Notes: generated from the sequence alone by a model not told the origin. Positions 34,849 through 47,374 are shown, counted from the stretch's first letter. The stretch is DNA of 64,000 bases from Chamaecyparis obtusa (GCA_027943335.1 BSBK01002085.1:1160501-1224500); one strand, 5' to 3'. Made by a program: numbers and translations.

Positions 34849-36051
34849 TGTTGGAAATATTCAGGGATTAACCGAGTTACTGAGAGGGGAGGGTTGAATC
34901 AGTAACTTCAAATTTTCTTACAATTACAGATGTATTAGCATATAGTTCACTTTTTCATTATGCATATAGAAAGCATAAAACTTAAAACATTCACAACAGT
35001 GACACATAGATTTGGTTACCCAGAAACCTTCCAAAAAGAAAGTAAAACTGGGGTGGGGATGAAACCCACAAAGCTTTAGTACTGCAGAATAAAGTTGGCC
35101 GGTTAAGGCTTACAATTTGATCACTTCTGATGATCTGCCTTGTTAGGAGCAAAAAGGATTGCTAGATCCACCTTGTTAAAGGATTTACAAACATACAATG
35201 AAGTATGCACTCGGTAAAGAGATTTTACAACAGACTGTTAAGTCTACCTGGTTAAAGGATTTTAGTACTGATTCACCTCTTAGGATGAAATAGTAGATCT
35301 CTTGCTTTGCAACTGGATTGCTGATTGAGATTCGTTGAATGTACTAATCACCTTCTATGATGAATTTGTCTTTACTGTTCCCTATACTGCTGTAGCCCTT
35401 TGTAATTCGCTTATCTCTGTCTTTTCTTTTTATTCACATTCATACTCATATAATTACATCTTGACATCTTTACAACATTGTTTATATACAAGTCTAAACA
35501 ATTAATTACAATTACAAAGTCGGCTTGACAAATAAACATAAGTGCCACTAAGTCGGCCCAATTATGGTTACATGGTTCCTGCAAACTAACTCGGTGACTT
35601 TCTGATACTCAGCGTCCACTGCATTACTCGGCATCGTCATGCACTCGGTAGAAGTGAAGGCACGGTTCATACTAACCACTCGGTAGGTTTTGAACTCAGT
35701 AAATACTGGTGACTCGGTAGACACAATGTTACTCAGTTTATACTGTCCTGCTCGGTTTGCACTGTCTTGCTCGATTTGCATTGTTCTGCTCGGTTTGCAC
35801 TGTTCTGCTCGGTTTGCACTGTTCTGCTCAGTTTGCACTATTCTGCTTGGTTTGCACTATTCTGCTCGGTTTGCACTGTTCTGCTCGGTTTTCTCGATTT
35901 GCACTGTTCTTCTCGGTTTGCTCAGTTCTGCTCAGTTTGCACTGTTCTGCTCGGTTTGCACTGTTCTGCTCGGTTTGCACTGTTCTGCTCGGTTTGCACT
36001 CAGAATGCAAATAAGTGTTGTCACTAGTGGCAATTTTGCTTAATGCCAACA
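34849..36051 (-). repeat. 5' LTR of the non-autonomous Sirevirus-like element
   Basis: Plus-strand limits TGTTGGAAAT and AATGCCAACA, 1203 bp. It differs from the other LTR by scattered substitutions and about one 19-bp minisatellite unit. Confidence 0.93.
35740..36005. repeat. 19-bp minisatellite inside the 5' LTR
   Basis: About 14 imperfect copies of the same TTTGCACTGTTCTGCTCGG unit as at 30955, with a shortened unit near 35888-35900. Copy number differs from the other LTR. Confidence 0.9.
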
Positions 36052-36229
36052 AAAAGTAGGTTTTACATGGACCCGAAACCAGAGTACAAAATAGCGAAAA
36101 GATAGAGCATTAAAGAAAACAAAATGAAACACCTACTGGAAAACAATAGCAGGGACCAACAACTGACCAGTTCAAAAGTAGAAACTAAAAGACAAAAAAA
36201 ACTACAAAACAACAACCAGCAAGAACTAG

Positions 36230-37016
36230 CTAATTATCTATTATCATCTCCTCAGCCTTCTTCTGGAGGTCTTCCATCTTCTGGATAGTTTCTTGCATCT
36301 CCTTCAGCTCTTTAGGTTTTTCAGGGACCTTCCGTTGGGTGCACCCTCTAGTCCTCATCCCTGGCCCTGTATTGCCAGCATCCTCATCGATGGTGATAGT
36401 GGTTCTTTCCAGAAGGTTCCTTTCCAGATAGTTATGCAACATATTCAGATTCATAAAGGTCACCTTTAGACCCTCGTTGTTGTGGTTCATAACACCTTTT
36501 ATCATACTGTCATGGTTGCTAATTTTGGCTTCTAATTCTTTCATCTTGTCTTTAACCTTCTTACTCATCTCAGCAATGCCATCCTCATTTGTACTTTTAT
36601 TTTTAACCTTATCAATAACCTTACTTTCCATCTTTCCCAGCTTAGTAGTCATGTTTTTCATAGTTTTTTCCATTTCCTGGATGTGGATTTTCATTTCCTG
36701 CATTTCCTTTTTCCAATCCATGTTCTTATCTTGATTCTCTGCTTTGTTCTTCTCCTCCTACAAAGAAGCTTCCCTCAGGTGGATAACAAGTTCCTCTTTG
36801 TTGTTGTTGTTCTCCAGCATGGTCATCTCATCCATACCTTCCTTCTTACTTTTTCAAATGTCCTCACCAGTATCATTTGAAGAAGGGGTTTTACCAACCT
36901 CCTTACCTTCATTCTCTTGTCCATCCATAATTCCCATAGAAAACCCTTCTTCATCATTATCTTCCTCCTCTCTGGTTTTACCATCCCTTGTATCCAGTAT
37001 AACATTGATCATTTTT
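36230..37016 (-). pseudogene. Coiled-coil ORF of the 1 kb retroposon
   Basis: The minus frame starts near 37016 (MINVILDTRDGKTRE) and is interrupted by two stops (about 36857 and 36758). It then runs open from 36721 (MDWKKEMQEMKIHIQEMEKT) to 36230, 163 codons. Repeated Met/Lys/Glu heptads suggest a long coiled coil in two halves, separated by a short stretch with TTITIDEDAGNTGPG. It lacks RT, endonuclease or zinc knuckle. It could be a reduced LINE ORF1 or an unrelated passenger protein. Position and strand match the element bounded by the 17-bp duplication. Confidence 0.6.
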
Positions 37017-37050
37017 TATTCCATAGTTACGATATATGGTAACCAAAGTT

Positions 37051-39680
37051 ATGATAATATGCAAGACCACTATAGGAATGTCCTAAAAATACATATCCTC
37101 TAATTTGGAAAATGACTCTAGAAAGTGGAATACTTAACCCTAAGATATGCAAGATATATATTTGGATTTTTTGGATTTCATGAATAAAATGATGACTATG
37201 AAAAAAGGTAAATTACTATGCAAGGTTCTAAACTTTAAATGTAAGAATGACACTAAAATGTAGGATATGATCTCTTAATATGCAGGGGTATGCTGATTAC
37301 AAATTTTTTTGGGATGAAGGACCAATGATATGTGCAAGATTTGTGATGTTTTTTTTTAAGTAGGACATTATTTAGGAAAAGTTTGAAAGATGTTCAAACA
37401 AAAAAAACTCACTCTCAGTATATAGCTCCAAGAATGACAGAAAAGAAATTATTTGTGTATGTTCAATAACTTTATAAAGTTCATGCAAGTTTACACATGG
37501 TCTGTCACAACGAAAAATAAAGACAAGCAATTTGAGCTAAGGTCAATGGCTTCAATTGTAATATTACAAGCCCATTTCATGGATGATCATCATCTCACAT
37601 AGTTATGTCATACTACTAGAACATGAAACTAATAAAGATATCTTTCACTAACACAATACCCTGGGACACATATGATGGGGATCTTACGGGAAGATTATTT
37701 CCTCCCCTTGCACTATAATAATATAATGATTAAGAGGTTAATTGGGTGGCCTATAATTAACAAGCTTTTAGCTAAATATGTGTCATCTCCCCAATCTGTT
37801 TGTATGTGTGTGAAACACTTAAAGGCTCTAGTTGACCACATTGGCTCCTTGGGTACTATTTGCCTAGTCCAAGCTATCATCAACACACCTTTCCCAAGCT
37901 CACAAAGATAAGACCAGAGTTTACTTAGAGTCTTGTTTCTATACTGACCAGAAGGATTTTCCAATTTGAGGTTTTCCTCTGTTGGGTTAAGCGCACCCCC
38001 CAGACAGGCCTCTCTAGAAATGAAAAATGGTTTTTACTCTAACAAAATGTCCAAGTGCACCAAGAACTCAAGAAATAATGTTAATTGAATTAAGCACCAA
38101 AGATCAAAAGTTAACTAGTCTACCATTCATCCATACAAGTACATGGTTTCATTTTTAAGCACTAAGCCAAATGAGATTTGCCTTATTCAATTTTAATGCA
38201 CCAATCTCAAATGCCTTTTTCCTTTTTCAAAATTTTAACCCCCATGTCAATTTTAAGCACCATATCAAACGATGAGTTCATGATGTGTATCCATACAATG
38301 TTCATTTTAGGTGCACCAAAAAGGAAAATGGGTTGATTTTAGATTCAAAAATTTTATACTATCTTCATGCCACAAGATGCAAATCAAGTGTTAGTAGTGA
38401 AATCCTAAGAGCTTTCCATAAGATTTGATTAGTATGTAAGTGCAATTGCATTAATATGAACACAATCAAAATGATAAGTGATTCTTCTTACCATGTCCAA
38501 GTATGTGTTAAAAATCCCTCCGTATTTGATTTTTGCTTCCAACATGTTGATTCATAGTCTGTGAGTTGGTTGTTTGTTTTCCTTGATTTTCCTTTCTCTT
38601 TTTTGCTATTCAACAAGTTCATAGATCTTGACTTTTTTGTGTTTCATTGGTCCAATGTGTATTTTTATGTCTACATTTGTGTATTTTCAATAGTGCAAAT
38701 GCATCATTTTACAACAGAGAATCATATTTTATGACATAAGAGAAATTTTATGATAATCGAGTGTATGGTTCTAGGTTAATAGGTGTGTTGATTAAATATT
38801 ATTTTTGTGTCATTATAGAGGGGTGTATGGGGCTTTCTAGAACAGTAAGTGCAGTGATCTAGATATACAAGTGTGGCTCTCAAGATATTCAAGTGCATTG
38901 ATTTAATGCAAATTAAGAGAATTATCTATGTATTAAAGAATTTTGGAGTCCCAAACAGGATTCCTTGATTGGTGGGACTAATTATCTATGATTGAAGGGT
39001 TGAACTTAGGGTGAGTGGGAGTTCAACTCACTTGATTGCTTTGTCAGTAGATTTGATTGATTTGTTATGAAAATAGGTTGAAGAGTTGACTGATGAGGTT
39101 GAATAGAAGACTGAATAGATTGATTAGTTAGGAGAGAGAATTGTGGAGATAAAAAGTGTGATTGATAAGTTAACTAAAACTTAGTATGAGTTAGAAGTTA
39201 AAGGATAAATATGATTAAATAAATAAAAGAATTCATTTATTTGCACATGGGGGAATATAAATAAATAATTAAAATTATTTATTTATGAGAGGAATAATTA
39301 GTTTAATTAAATAAATATCATATATTTAACTATGTGGGAACATGATTTATGTAATTATTATGTGTGTAATAATCACAAAGAGGAAATATTATTTATATAA
39401 TGTGATTATTTATTTAATTAAAATTTCATAGGGAATAATTAAATAATTATTACTATTATTTAATTACTTTATAGTAGAAAAATTGATGAAATATTGATTG
39501 CATGTTCAATAATTAAGTAATTAATTAAAATTGCTTATTTATGAAATTCAAAGAGAAATAATGAGATTGAACTTAGAATATAGTAGGACACATTTTAATT
39601 AAATAAAAAAGATTATTTAATAAAATTATAGGAATGTTATTAAAGTATTGTTTTAAAGCAACAAGTCATTTTTAAGTCTC
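37051..39680. other. No gene recognised; AT-rich, TE debris likely
   Basis: Short chance ORFs only, the longest about 83 codons at 37713-37964 and overlapping 37672-37911. 38060-38330 repeats the word AAGCACCA/ATGCACCA several times. 39180-39660 is very AT-rich with TTATTTAATTAA-type words, resembling a gypsy LTR, but no TG/CA limits could be fixed. Confidence 0.35.
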
Positions 39681-41338
39681 TACACCCACAAATACCTTAG
39701 CTTCTTTAGAGGTTTTGGCAGAGGAGGATGGTACCATGTGTATGTGCATATATTTTAGATTGTTGAACAAGAAGACTATATAAAATAGGTAACCCATTCC
39801 ACAGATAAATGAGCTCAATGATGAGCTACATGGAGTATTATATTTCTCTAGAATAGACTTGAGCACAAGATATAGTCAAATTAGAGATAGACATGACATA
39901 GAGAAGACTGACTTCAAATGCCACTTTGATTTGCTTGTTATCTCTTTTGTTTTACTAAGATCCTGCTACATTTAACACCTATATGAACATGATATTTCAG
40001 TAGCATTTTTGTACATTTGTTCTATATTCTTTGATGACATCTTGGGAATAGAATTTGAGACATTTCAATGAAGTTTTGGGTATCCTTGAGAGTGATTGTT
40101 TATCTTCCAAAGATTCGAAGTGGGAATTTGTTATATGACATAATTGTTATATCTTGGACACATAATCAGCTCCAAGGGAGTTATTTTCAATTCAAAGAAG
40201 ATCAAATCCATTCATGATTGGCCTCCATCCACTAATCTTACACAATTGATAGGTTTTTTTGGTTATTTAGTTTCTAAAGGAGGTATGTCAAAGGATTTTC
40301 TCAATTGGTTGCCCCACTAAGAAATTTGACAAAACAAAAAGGCTTTGGTTGGCCTAAAAAGGTGCAAAAAGATTTTTATCATTTCTAGTAATTGATGAAA
40401 ACATGGCCAATATTGGCATATTTGGACTTTACTAAGCCCTTCTAGCTTGAATGTGATGCTTCAAGTGAGGGTATCGAGGTTGTCCTAATGCAAAATAAAC
40501 ACCCTACTACATTTGAAAGTAGGAATTTAAGGGGAGGTGAAAGGATTTATTTAATCTATGACAAGGAGATGTTAACCATGATGTGTGCATTGGCTAAGTT
40601 TAAGCAATATTCAGTTAAAAGAAGATTTATCATCAAAATTGATCACCTTAGCCTTAAGTACTTCCCAAATTAGAAAGATCTTAACATGATAAGAAAAAAA
40701 ATTAGGCTATCAAACTTCAAGCCTATGACTTTGACATTGAATATGCCAAAGAAAAGAGAAGCATAGTAGTTGATGCATTGTCAATCAAGACGGTCACTTT
40801 TTTGTTTAATTTCATAGATAACAGTCGACTGGAAGGAGAAAATACAAGCTGAGTGTGTGAAGAATACTCTTACCAACAACATTCTTGATGACAAAGTACA
40901 TGATGACATGTAAAAGGTAAGGGAGGTTCACATTTTCTACAAGAATAGAATAATGTTAATAACTTAAACTAAGATTAAAGACTATATTTTAAAGATATTT
41001 CATGACATTTCAATGGTTGGTCATCCTAGTATTTACAAGTCTTATAGGCATATTTGTGAGAGTTTCTCATGGAAAGGTATGAAAGATGATATTCTTAAGT
41101 ATGTTCATGAGTGCCAAGTATGTCAATAAAATAAAAATAAACATACTTACCTTGTTGATCCACTGCAACCCTTTCTTATTCCTACTCAAAATTAGGAAAG
41201 TATTTCAATGGATTTCATCACAAGGCTTCTAGTAGTACAAGGGAAGGATTTCATCTTAGTGATAATGGATAGATTGACTAAGGTTTCTCATTTTTTTTCT
41301 ATTTCATAAGTTTATACAATAGTTTGGGTGATATAATT

Positions 41339-41667
41339 TGTTAAAAATTCAAGATTGATGAATTCCCACAAGCCCAATAATCACCTGCATGCAAATAACC
41401 TATCGTGTACAAGAGAAAATCCTCAAACAATAAAGTTCTTTGAAATCCTAAAGTAAAATAATTTGTATTGCAATAATTAAAAATACAAAGGGATCAATCA
41501 TTAATAAAGGAGATGAAAAAAACCTAAAGGATGCATGCATGCACTAAATAAAATAATGCAAACTAAAGCTTCCTAAATTTAGCTTAAGTGAAAAAAGAAA
41601 AAATGTGACTTGATTAATTAGTTAATATGATTAAATTAATTAAGTTAAATAACCTTTTACTCTAACA
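41339..41667 (-). repeat. 3' LTR of the nested copia element
   Basis: 329 bp; shares AATAATCACCT, GTACAAGAGAAAATCCTC and AAACTAAAGCTTCCTAAATT with the other LTR. Visibly diverged, perhaps 88-91 percent identical, so an old insertion. Confidence 0.92.
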
Positions 41668-42405
41668 CCCCCCTTTAGACAAACTTAGGGAGTAGCTAAA
41701 AACTAAGTGCATGAATGCAACTATATGTAAGAAAGAAAATTTGGGTCCCAACAACAAGGCCCGATGAGGTACCAATCACAACCAAATATCTATAAAGAAG
41801 AGAAAAAGGAGAAAACACAGTGGGAAAAAACTCCTCTCCAAAAGGAGATGGAAAAAAAGGTACAAATGTACAAGATACTCTCTCAAAACTATCATTATAA
41901 ACAACCCCCCTTCCCATGAGAGAGGATCGAGACTCAAAAGCGCCCCCCCCCCAAAAAAAATAAAAATAAAAATAAAAAATAAATGATAGAACCCTTGTGT
42001 TGATGATCAAACCAATGTGGATATAATGCAGAAGAAACAAATGCAATAGATAAAGAAGAGGAAACCCATAGATGTGAGGTGAAACTAGAAGGCCTAGATG
42101 ATGCTCAAAGGAGAACACATAAGAATCATATAATGGAATCTCCAATAAAGGTGGGATAATAGATGTATTGAATCTATCATCTAAGAGGAGGTTAATGCCC
42201 TCTAATATGTCCTCAATAACTGCACTAGGTGTCTAATGCATGAAGTTATAATGTCAAGAAAAGTTGAAGAGGAATCTTGCTAAACTATTGCAAACTCAAA
42301 AGGAGGTAGAGGTGTAGAAGTCACAACATTGGTCTCATTAATAATACGTAAGTTTAAGTGACCTAAGTTAACCTTAATAGGCTCGTGTGAAGAAATAAAG
42401 TGATT

Positions 42406-43760
42406 CTATGATAGTGGAGATGGTGGACCAAAATGAGAGAAAGAGCACAAGCGAGGAGAATGATCAATTTTCCTTGTAAAAATATTTCCTATCTCACGAT
42501 CTCTGATGTGCATTGAATCTTGTGTGAACTTGACTATCTTCCATGTTCCACTATGAGTTATTTGATAGATATAGAGAAGGTTAGAGGATAAAGATGGAAC
42601 ACATAGTACATCATTTAATGAACTATCATTAATTTCAATAGAACCTTTTGCACATATAGTCATAACAGTGTTGTTCCCCATCAAAATGTGTAGAGTAGAA
42701 GAAGCCTCAAAAGAAGAGAATAAATCCTTAGAATATTTCATATGGTGTGAAGCACCTAAATCCATTATCCATCCACAAGATTATGGACAAACATTTGCAC
42801 ATAATGCATGACCCTTTAGTTTGTCTTGTCCATTTATCTGAAATGACGAAGAAGAAGAAGACCTAAGTTAAGTATAAGAAAAAGGAATACTAATGTTGCT
42901 CTTCATAAGAAGGGTTATCATATCTAAATCATGTTTTTCATATCCATCTATCATATTCTCATAGCAATGAGACTCGTCATGATTGGGATTTTTATAATAA
43001 GCACACTTAGGTATCTCTATCTTCTATTTTTTCCCTTAAGAGAAGGTGGGCCAGAGTGGCGATGAGAACTAGAATCCTTCCTAGTCTCTATGGTCTATGA
43101 ATTTTTTTTCTACAATTGCTTCCCTAGAGATGTCTAAGCTACCAATTCTTGGTTATGTCATCCTGGAAGAGCATCCAACTGTGTGAGCTTAGGCTACTTA
43201 CGTATCAAATGATCATATAATACCTCAAAGGTAGGAATAGAAAATTGTGGACCCAAAGCATCCATAGTGGAGTAGACTATAGAAGAAAATATCTAAAATT
43301 AACCTCAAAGCTTAGAGAGTATCAGGTATATACACTCAGTGTCTATTTTGTTCTTACCACAACCTTGTAATAATGATTGTAGTGATTTTAATTTCATCAA
43401 GAAATCCTCAACAAATAGAAAAGAATCAGATGCCAAAGAGGTCAACTCTACCTCAATTTGAAGTGCCCTAAATTGAATGATGGTGCCAAAAATATTATGA
43501 AAATTGGTCCACATGTCTTGAGATGTAGTGTAACCATCGAGGTGAAATAAAAGACTATTTGAAATGTTTAGGGAAATCATCTCCATGGCCTCATCCATTC
43601 GGTTCCAGTTCTAGATGACTTTGAATAGGTGATTCAATTGAGGCTAAACCTCATCCAAAAAGGACCATAACCCCCTTGACATGAGAAGGTACATCATATG
43701 TACCTTCTAAGTGTGAATATTGTGTGAAGTAAGACACTCAATAGAGGAAGGGTCTTTCAT
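42406..43760 (-). pseudogene. Copia gag and protease start
   Basis: On the minus strand, from MKDPSSIECLTSHN (43760): gag with GYTTSQDMWTNFHNIF (about 43530), LTSLASDSFLFVEDF, a finger remnant KCAYYKNPNHDESHC (about 42995, second Cys changed to Tyr), then MDLGASHHMKYSKDL (42765; the protease DSGA is now DLGA) and the gag-pre-integrase start to 42406. Several stops lie between 43300 and 43020. It is flanked downstream by about 740 bp without pol. Confidence 0.85.
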
Positions 43761-44790
43761 TTGAAACAAGATGAAGAATACCCCCCCCCCCCCCACAATA
43801 CAAGAACCCAAACCCTAACACAAATCTTAAAGCTAAAAAAGTGCAAATAGGAAAAAAGAACTAATGTCTTATCTCTATGTACCTAATGAAAAAACTGACG
43901 AAATTGATTATAGATCTGGAAAGAGCATTGAAACACCTTTCCAATGCCTTTTCATTTTTTAAAAATAGAGTTTGGATCAATTTATGCCCCAAGGAAGGAA
44001 AAACATAAATTCTTAATTTGATTGGAAAAACCCTACAAAATGGAAAAATCAGAAGAAAAAAAATATATCCACCACCACTAGATGGGGCTTGAAATTATCT
44101 TTCTGTCGATATCTCATTTTCCCAAATTCAATACTGTATGAAAAAGTTATGAGCAAAAAACCACAAGGTACTCTTTACGAAAAAAAAGATCAAACTGATT
44201 GATGAGTTGATGACCGTCAAATTTTGTCTCAAAAATGGTGAGCCTTTTGATGTCAATACCTACATGTGTAGGTGTCGCATTAATACGCATACTTCTAAAA
44301 AAGAACGCAACTTTTTATTGAAAATTTTTATAGAAAAACTTTTGTAAAATGATGAAGTTTTTTATTTAAAAAAAAACATATGAAAAAAAGCGAAAAAAAA
44401 ATTGTGTTGATTTTTTTCTCAAAAATTGTGCCTATACAACCAAGAAGGTGATTTTTGCCCTAGATGTTCTGGTGACCAAAATAGGTCAAATTTTATATCA
44501 AAATTTATCAGATCAGCCTTTTGAAGCTGATGGTGAGGTCTGTTTGGGCTCAAAATGCTCAAAAAAATTTTGGTACCTTCTAGAACAAAGAAAACCCTAG
44601 AACTTCAAACCCTTGTAAAATTGGCCCCATATGTCTAATTTCAGCAAAACAAAAGGGGATCTTGACTATCTCAACATTTAAAATTTTATTGTGAGATCTA
44701 ATTTTCCATAAGATACACCAAAAACCTCTCTTTAGGAAAAAATCTCAAAAAAGACGAATAGGAAGCGTCAGGTCTGGCACATTGATACCA

Positions 44791-45128
44791 TGTTAAAATT
44801 CAACATTGGTGAATTCTCACAAGCCCAATAATCACCTACATGAAAAAAACCTGGCATGTACAAGAGAAAATCCTCAAACAAGAAAGTGTTCTAAAAGCCT
44901 GAAGCAAAATAATATGTATTACAATAATTAAAAATACAAAGGGATCAATCCTCAATAAAGGAGATTAAAAACCCTTAATTAAAACCCTAAAGGATGCATG
45001 CACGCACAAAATAAAAGAATGCAAACTAAAGCTTCCTAAATTTAGCCTAAGTGAAAAAAAGAAAAAGAAAAAGGTGACTTAATCAATATTATTAAATTAA
45101 TTAAGTTAAATAACTTTTTACTCTAACA
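44791..45128 (-). repeat. 5' LTR of the nested copia element
   Basis: 338 bp, next to the PBS. Same limits as the 3' LTR. Confidence 0.92.
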
Positions 45129-45880
45129 TATTTATTCTTCAAAGAGTTGTTTAAAATTCATGGGACACCTAAGAACATCATTAGCAAGTTTATGAGCTTG
45201 TTTTGAGAGGAGTTGTTCAAGTTGTGTTCAACTAAATTGACTCCTAGCATTAGTTATTACCCTCAGACCAATAGGTAGAAAAATATTTTTAATAAATGTG
45301 TGGAAGGATACCTACACAGTTATGTTTTAGGGAGCAAAAAATGTGGGTTAGGTGGTTTCATTTGTAGGAATTTTCTTGCAACTCCACTTTTTGTACATGA
45401 CTTTCAAAATATCTCCTTTTATGGCCTTATATAGTTATGAAGCTCCTAGCTTAATTAATTCACTTTTTGGTGATTGTAGAGTACCTAGAGCCAATGATCT
45501 TCTTTAAGAAATTCAAGACATTATGCAATATTTTGAGGGAACATATGAAACATGCACAAAATAAACAAAAGCTATATATTGAACAACACCATATTGAGTG
45601 ATCATTTGAGGTAGGAGATATGGTCTATCTAAGATTATAGCTTAATAGGAAATCTACTCTTTAAAAAAGTGGGTTAGATAAGTTTAAGGGTTAGAGAAAT
45701 TTAAGCTTCACTTGTTTGGACCTTTCAAAGTCACCAAGATCTCTATTAAGCTATTAATAGATCTTTTTGTGGTTAGATTTTTAGAACGGAAAGATTCAAG
45801 CCCCTACAACCCAGATATGAAGTTACAACTGATTCAAAGACTCTGATAACAAGGAAATCTGATTTTAAAGTACAACCTTC

Positions 45881-46572
45881 TCCATTTGTTTGTAGGTTCA
45901 CTTTTTCTTACTTATTTTTCCTTATACTTACTTTTATAGATTAGATCTATCATTTACATTTCAAACCCTTGTCATTTCTATTAGGAATAAAAAAACCTAC
46001 ATTGTGTAGATCTCACATTGGCACCGTTACTCTATTGGTTGTGCTAACTAGATTCACTTTGTGGTGGATTTGTATTTCAATGTATGTAGGAATTGGTAAG
46101 TAATATAAATCTTATCATTGCTTACTATTTTCTATTATACAATATTTTATGGTTGGAAGGTGTCTTTCATTTTTCACCTAAGAACCTTACATTTTCTTTA
46201 AATTCATTTTTGCAACTAGAGGATTGAAATAACTCCTCAAAATACACTACTTTGTCCAAGTTGATATTTAATCTGGTCTTATGTTCTCCCATTTGTATGC
46301 CCTATCTTAGTCCCAAGAACTTAGCTATTGCTTTGTCATTCTCAAATGTGTCTATTATTGGTGGATTTTGTTATTCTTACTCAATTAGTTTAGGGTTGAC
46401 CAAGGCTATTCTATCCTTGGTTTGAAAGTAGGAAATGGGAAGGTTGTTCAAAGTGTTGATGTATGAATCAAACAATGATTCATGGGTTTCTAACGAGGAG
46501 GAGGATGAGGGTTCATATCTGTTCTAGAATTATTATATCCATGCTTTAAAATGTGTTGGTCTATATTTGTAA
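45881..46572. other. 3' flank of the gypsy pol, no gene
   Basis: May be the 3' untranslated part of the gypsy element leading to the LTR at 46573, but no purine tract directly precedes that LTR. Confidence 0.35.
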
Positions 46573-47355
46573 TGTCCCATTTTTTCCTAGCACACCAATA
46601 AATAAATAAACACTAACGCTAGCCTATTATCTATTCTCCTCATAGGCTAAAGCATCAAGTTAATAAAGGGGGTTAAGTGTTTAATTAAATAAAAGGAGAA
46701 AAAAGCTATAGTTATTGCTAATATAAATTTAATTATTCATTGGAAATTATTAAAAAGGGGCCAACTTAAGTTATGACTTAAGTCTTTCCTAGGTCATGAG
46801 GGTGAATTATTAAGTAAGAAAAATATTATTATTTTCCTAAGTTGCTAAATAAAAGAATTAGGACAAGAAAATTGATGACTTTTTGGCTAGGATTTTTATA
46901 AAAGGTTTGGTAGTGGGTTTGAGTCTCATTCTATTATGAGATGTTGATTTGTTACTTGATAATTTCTCCATTGTTGTTGGCTTGACAGTAGCAGCCCTTG
47001 GATATTCATAGGTTGGACAGAAACCCAACACTACTTGAGAGGTGGACTCAGTTAGGGTTCATCATTGAGCAGATTTCTATTATTTTAAATAGGTTTTGGA
47101 GAAAAATTTATGCATGTTCTAGCATTGTAACAATAATATATTTGATGTAAAAGCCATGCATGTTTTATTTCAAAATCATTATCAATAGATTTGTGCTTGT
47201 AATCACTTATTTCCTAGGAAATCTATATCGTTTCCTTTTGCATGTTTAGTTTACATATTTGCATGTTGTTATTTTTCAATGAAATGAAGCAAACCATGCT
47301 AAAAATTGAAAACTCAAATCATATTGGAGACAATATCCTATAGTGGGATATTTCA
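46573..47355 (+). mobile_element. LTR, plus orientation, left arm of a palindrome
   Basis: TGTCCCATTTTTTCC to GGGATATTTCA, 783 bp, followed by GTAGTATTAGAGCC, a mutated initiator-Met PBS, so it looks like a 5' LTR. Its interior ends after 19 bases, where the inverted LTR copy starts. Confidence 0.8.
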
Positions 47356-47374
47356 GTAGTATTAGAGCCAAATT

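Larger units (their letters stand above)
30076..36051 (-). mobile_element. Complete non-autonomous Sirevirus-like LTR retrotransposon
   Basis: 5976 bp. LTRs of 1184 and 1203 bp start TGTTGG and end CCAACA, and the target duplication AAAAG (30071-30075 and 36052-36056) is perfect. On the minus strand the order is: 5' LTR (36051-34849), initiator-Met PBS, gag with coiled coil and zinc knuckles, a long orphan ORF, repeated polypurine tracts, and 3' LTR. There is no protease, integrase, RT or RNase H anywhere in the 3589-bp interior, so it must have moved with enzymes supplied in trans. The LTRs look about 96-97 percent identical by eye, making it one of the youngest insertions here. Confidence 0.93.
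30059..37033 (-). mobile_element. Retroposon bounded by a 17-bp target duplication, split by an LTR element
   Basis: ATATGGTAACCAAAGTT occurs exactly at 30042-30058 and 37034-37050. Removing the inserted LTR element (30076-36051 and one copy of AAAAG) leaves about 990 bp between the two copies. A direct repeat of this length is typical of LINE-machinery insertions rather than LTR elements. The body carries a minus-strand coiled-coil ORF; its 3' end (left) lacks a long poly(A) tail. It could be a LINE ORF1 derivative, a SINE-like passenger or a retroposed transcript. Confidence 0.65.
41339..45128 (-). mobile_element. Non-autonomous Ty1/copia element nested in gypsy integrase
   Basis: 3790 bp with LTRs 41339-41667 and 44791-45128 (plus-strand TGTTAAAA to TCTAACA), an initiator-Met-like PBS at 44781-44790 (minus TGGTATCAAT) and a polypurine tract AAAGGGGGG (minus) at 41668-41676. 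Flanks read TAATT and TATTT, a possible 5-bp duplication with one change. It encodes only gag and the start of protease on the minus strand, with no integrase, RT or RNase H. The gypsy integrase frame can be followed across it. Confidence 0.93.
39690..45880 (+). pseudogene. Ty3/gypsy pol, degraded, integrase split by a copia element
   Basis: Broken plus-strand frames show: RT (EEDGTMCMCIYFRLLNK at about 39726, ELNDELHGVLYFSRIDLS at 39805-39865, FFDDILGIEF at about 40030); the RT/RNase H connection (DWPPSTNLTQLIGFFGY, about 40215); RNase H (LECDASSEGIEVVL near 40448 and ERIYLIYDKEMLTMMCALAKF at 40540-40603); and integrase (VGHPSIYKSYRHIC, about 41020; MDFITRLL, about 41211; VIMDRLTK). The integrase stops at 41338 and resumes at 45129 with FKELFKIHGTPKNIISKF and YYPQTNR, and the tail runs to about 45880. 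A single RNase H and the motif style suggest a chromovirus-type element rather than Tat. Many stops and frame changes; RT lacks its 5' part. Confidence 0.85.

Noticed and set aside
37672..37964. Overlapping plus and minus ORFs of about 80 codons
   Set aside because: No recognisable motif, no upstream or downstream continuation; likely chance.
41696..42145. 149-codon minus ORF with aromatic-rich, membrane-like composition, suggesting an env-like gene in the nested copia element
   Set aside because: It lies over AT-rich and homopolymer tracts (C and A runs at 41941-41960); composition explains the apparent hydrophobicity, and no start context, signal peptide or relative is seen.
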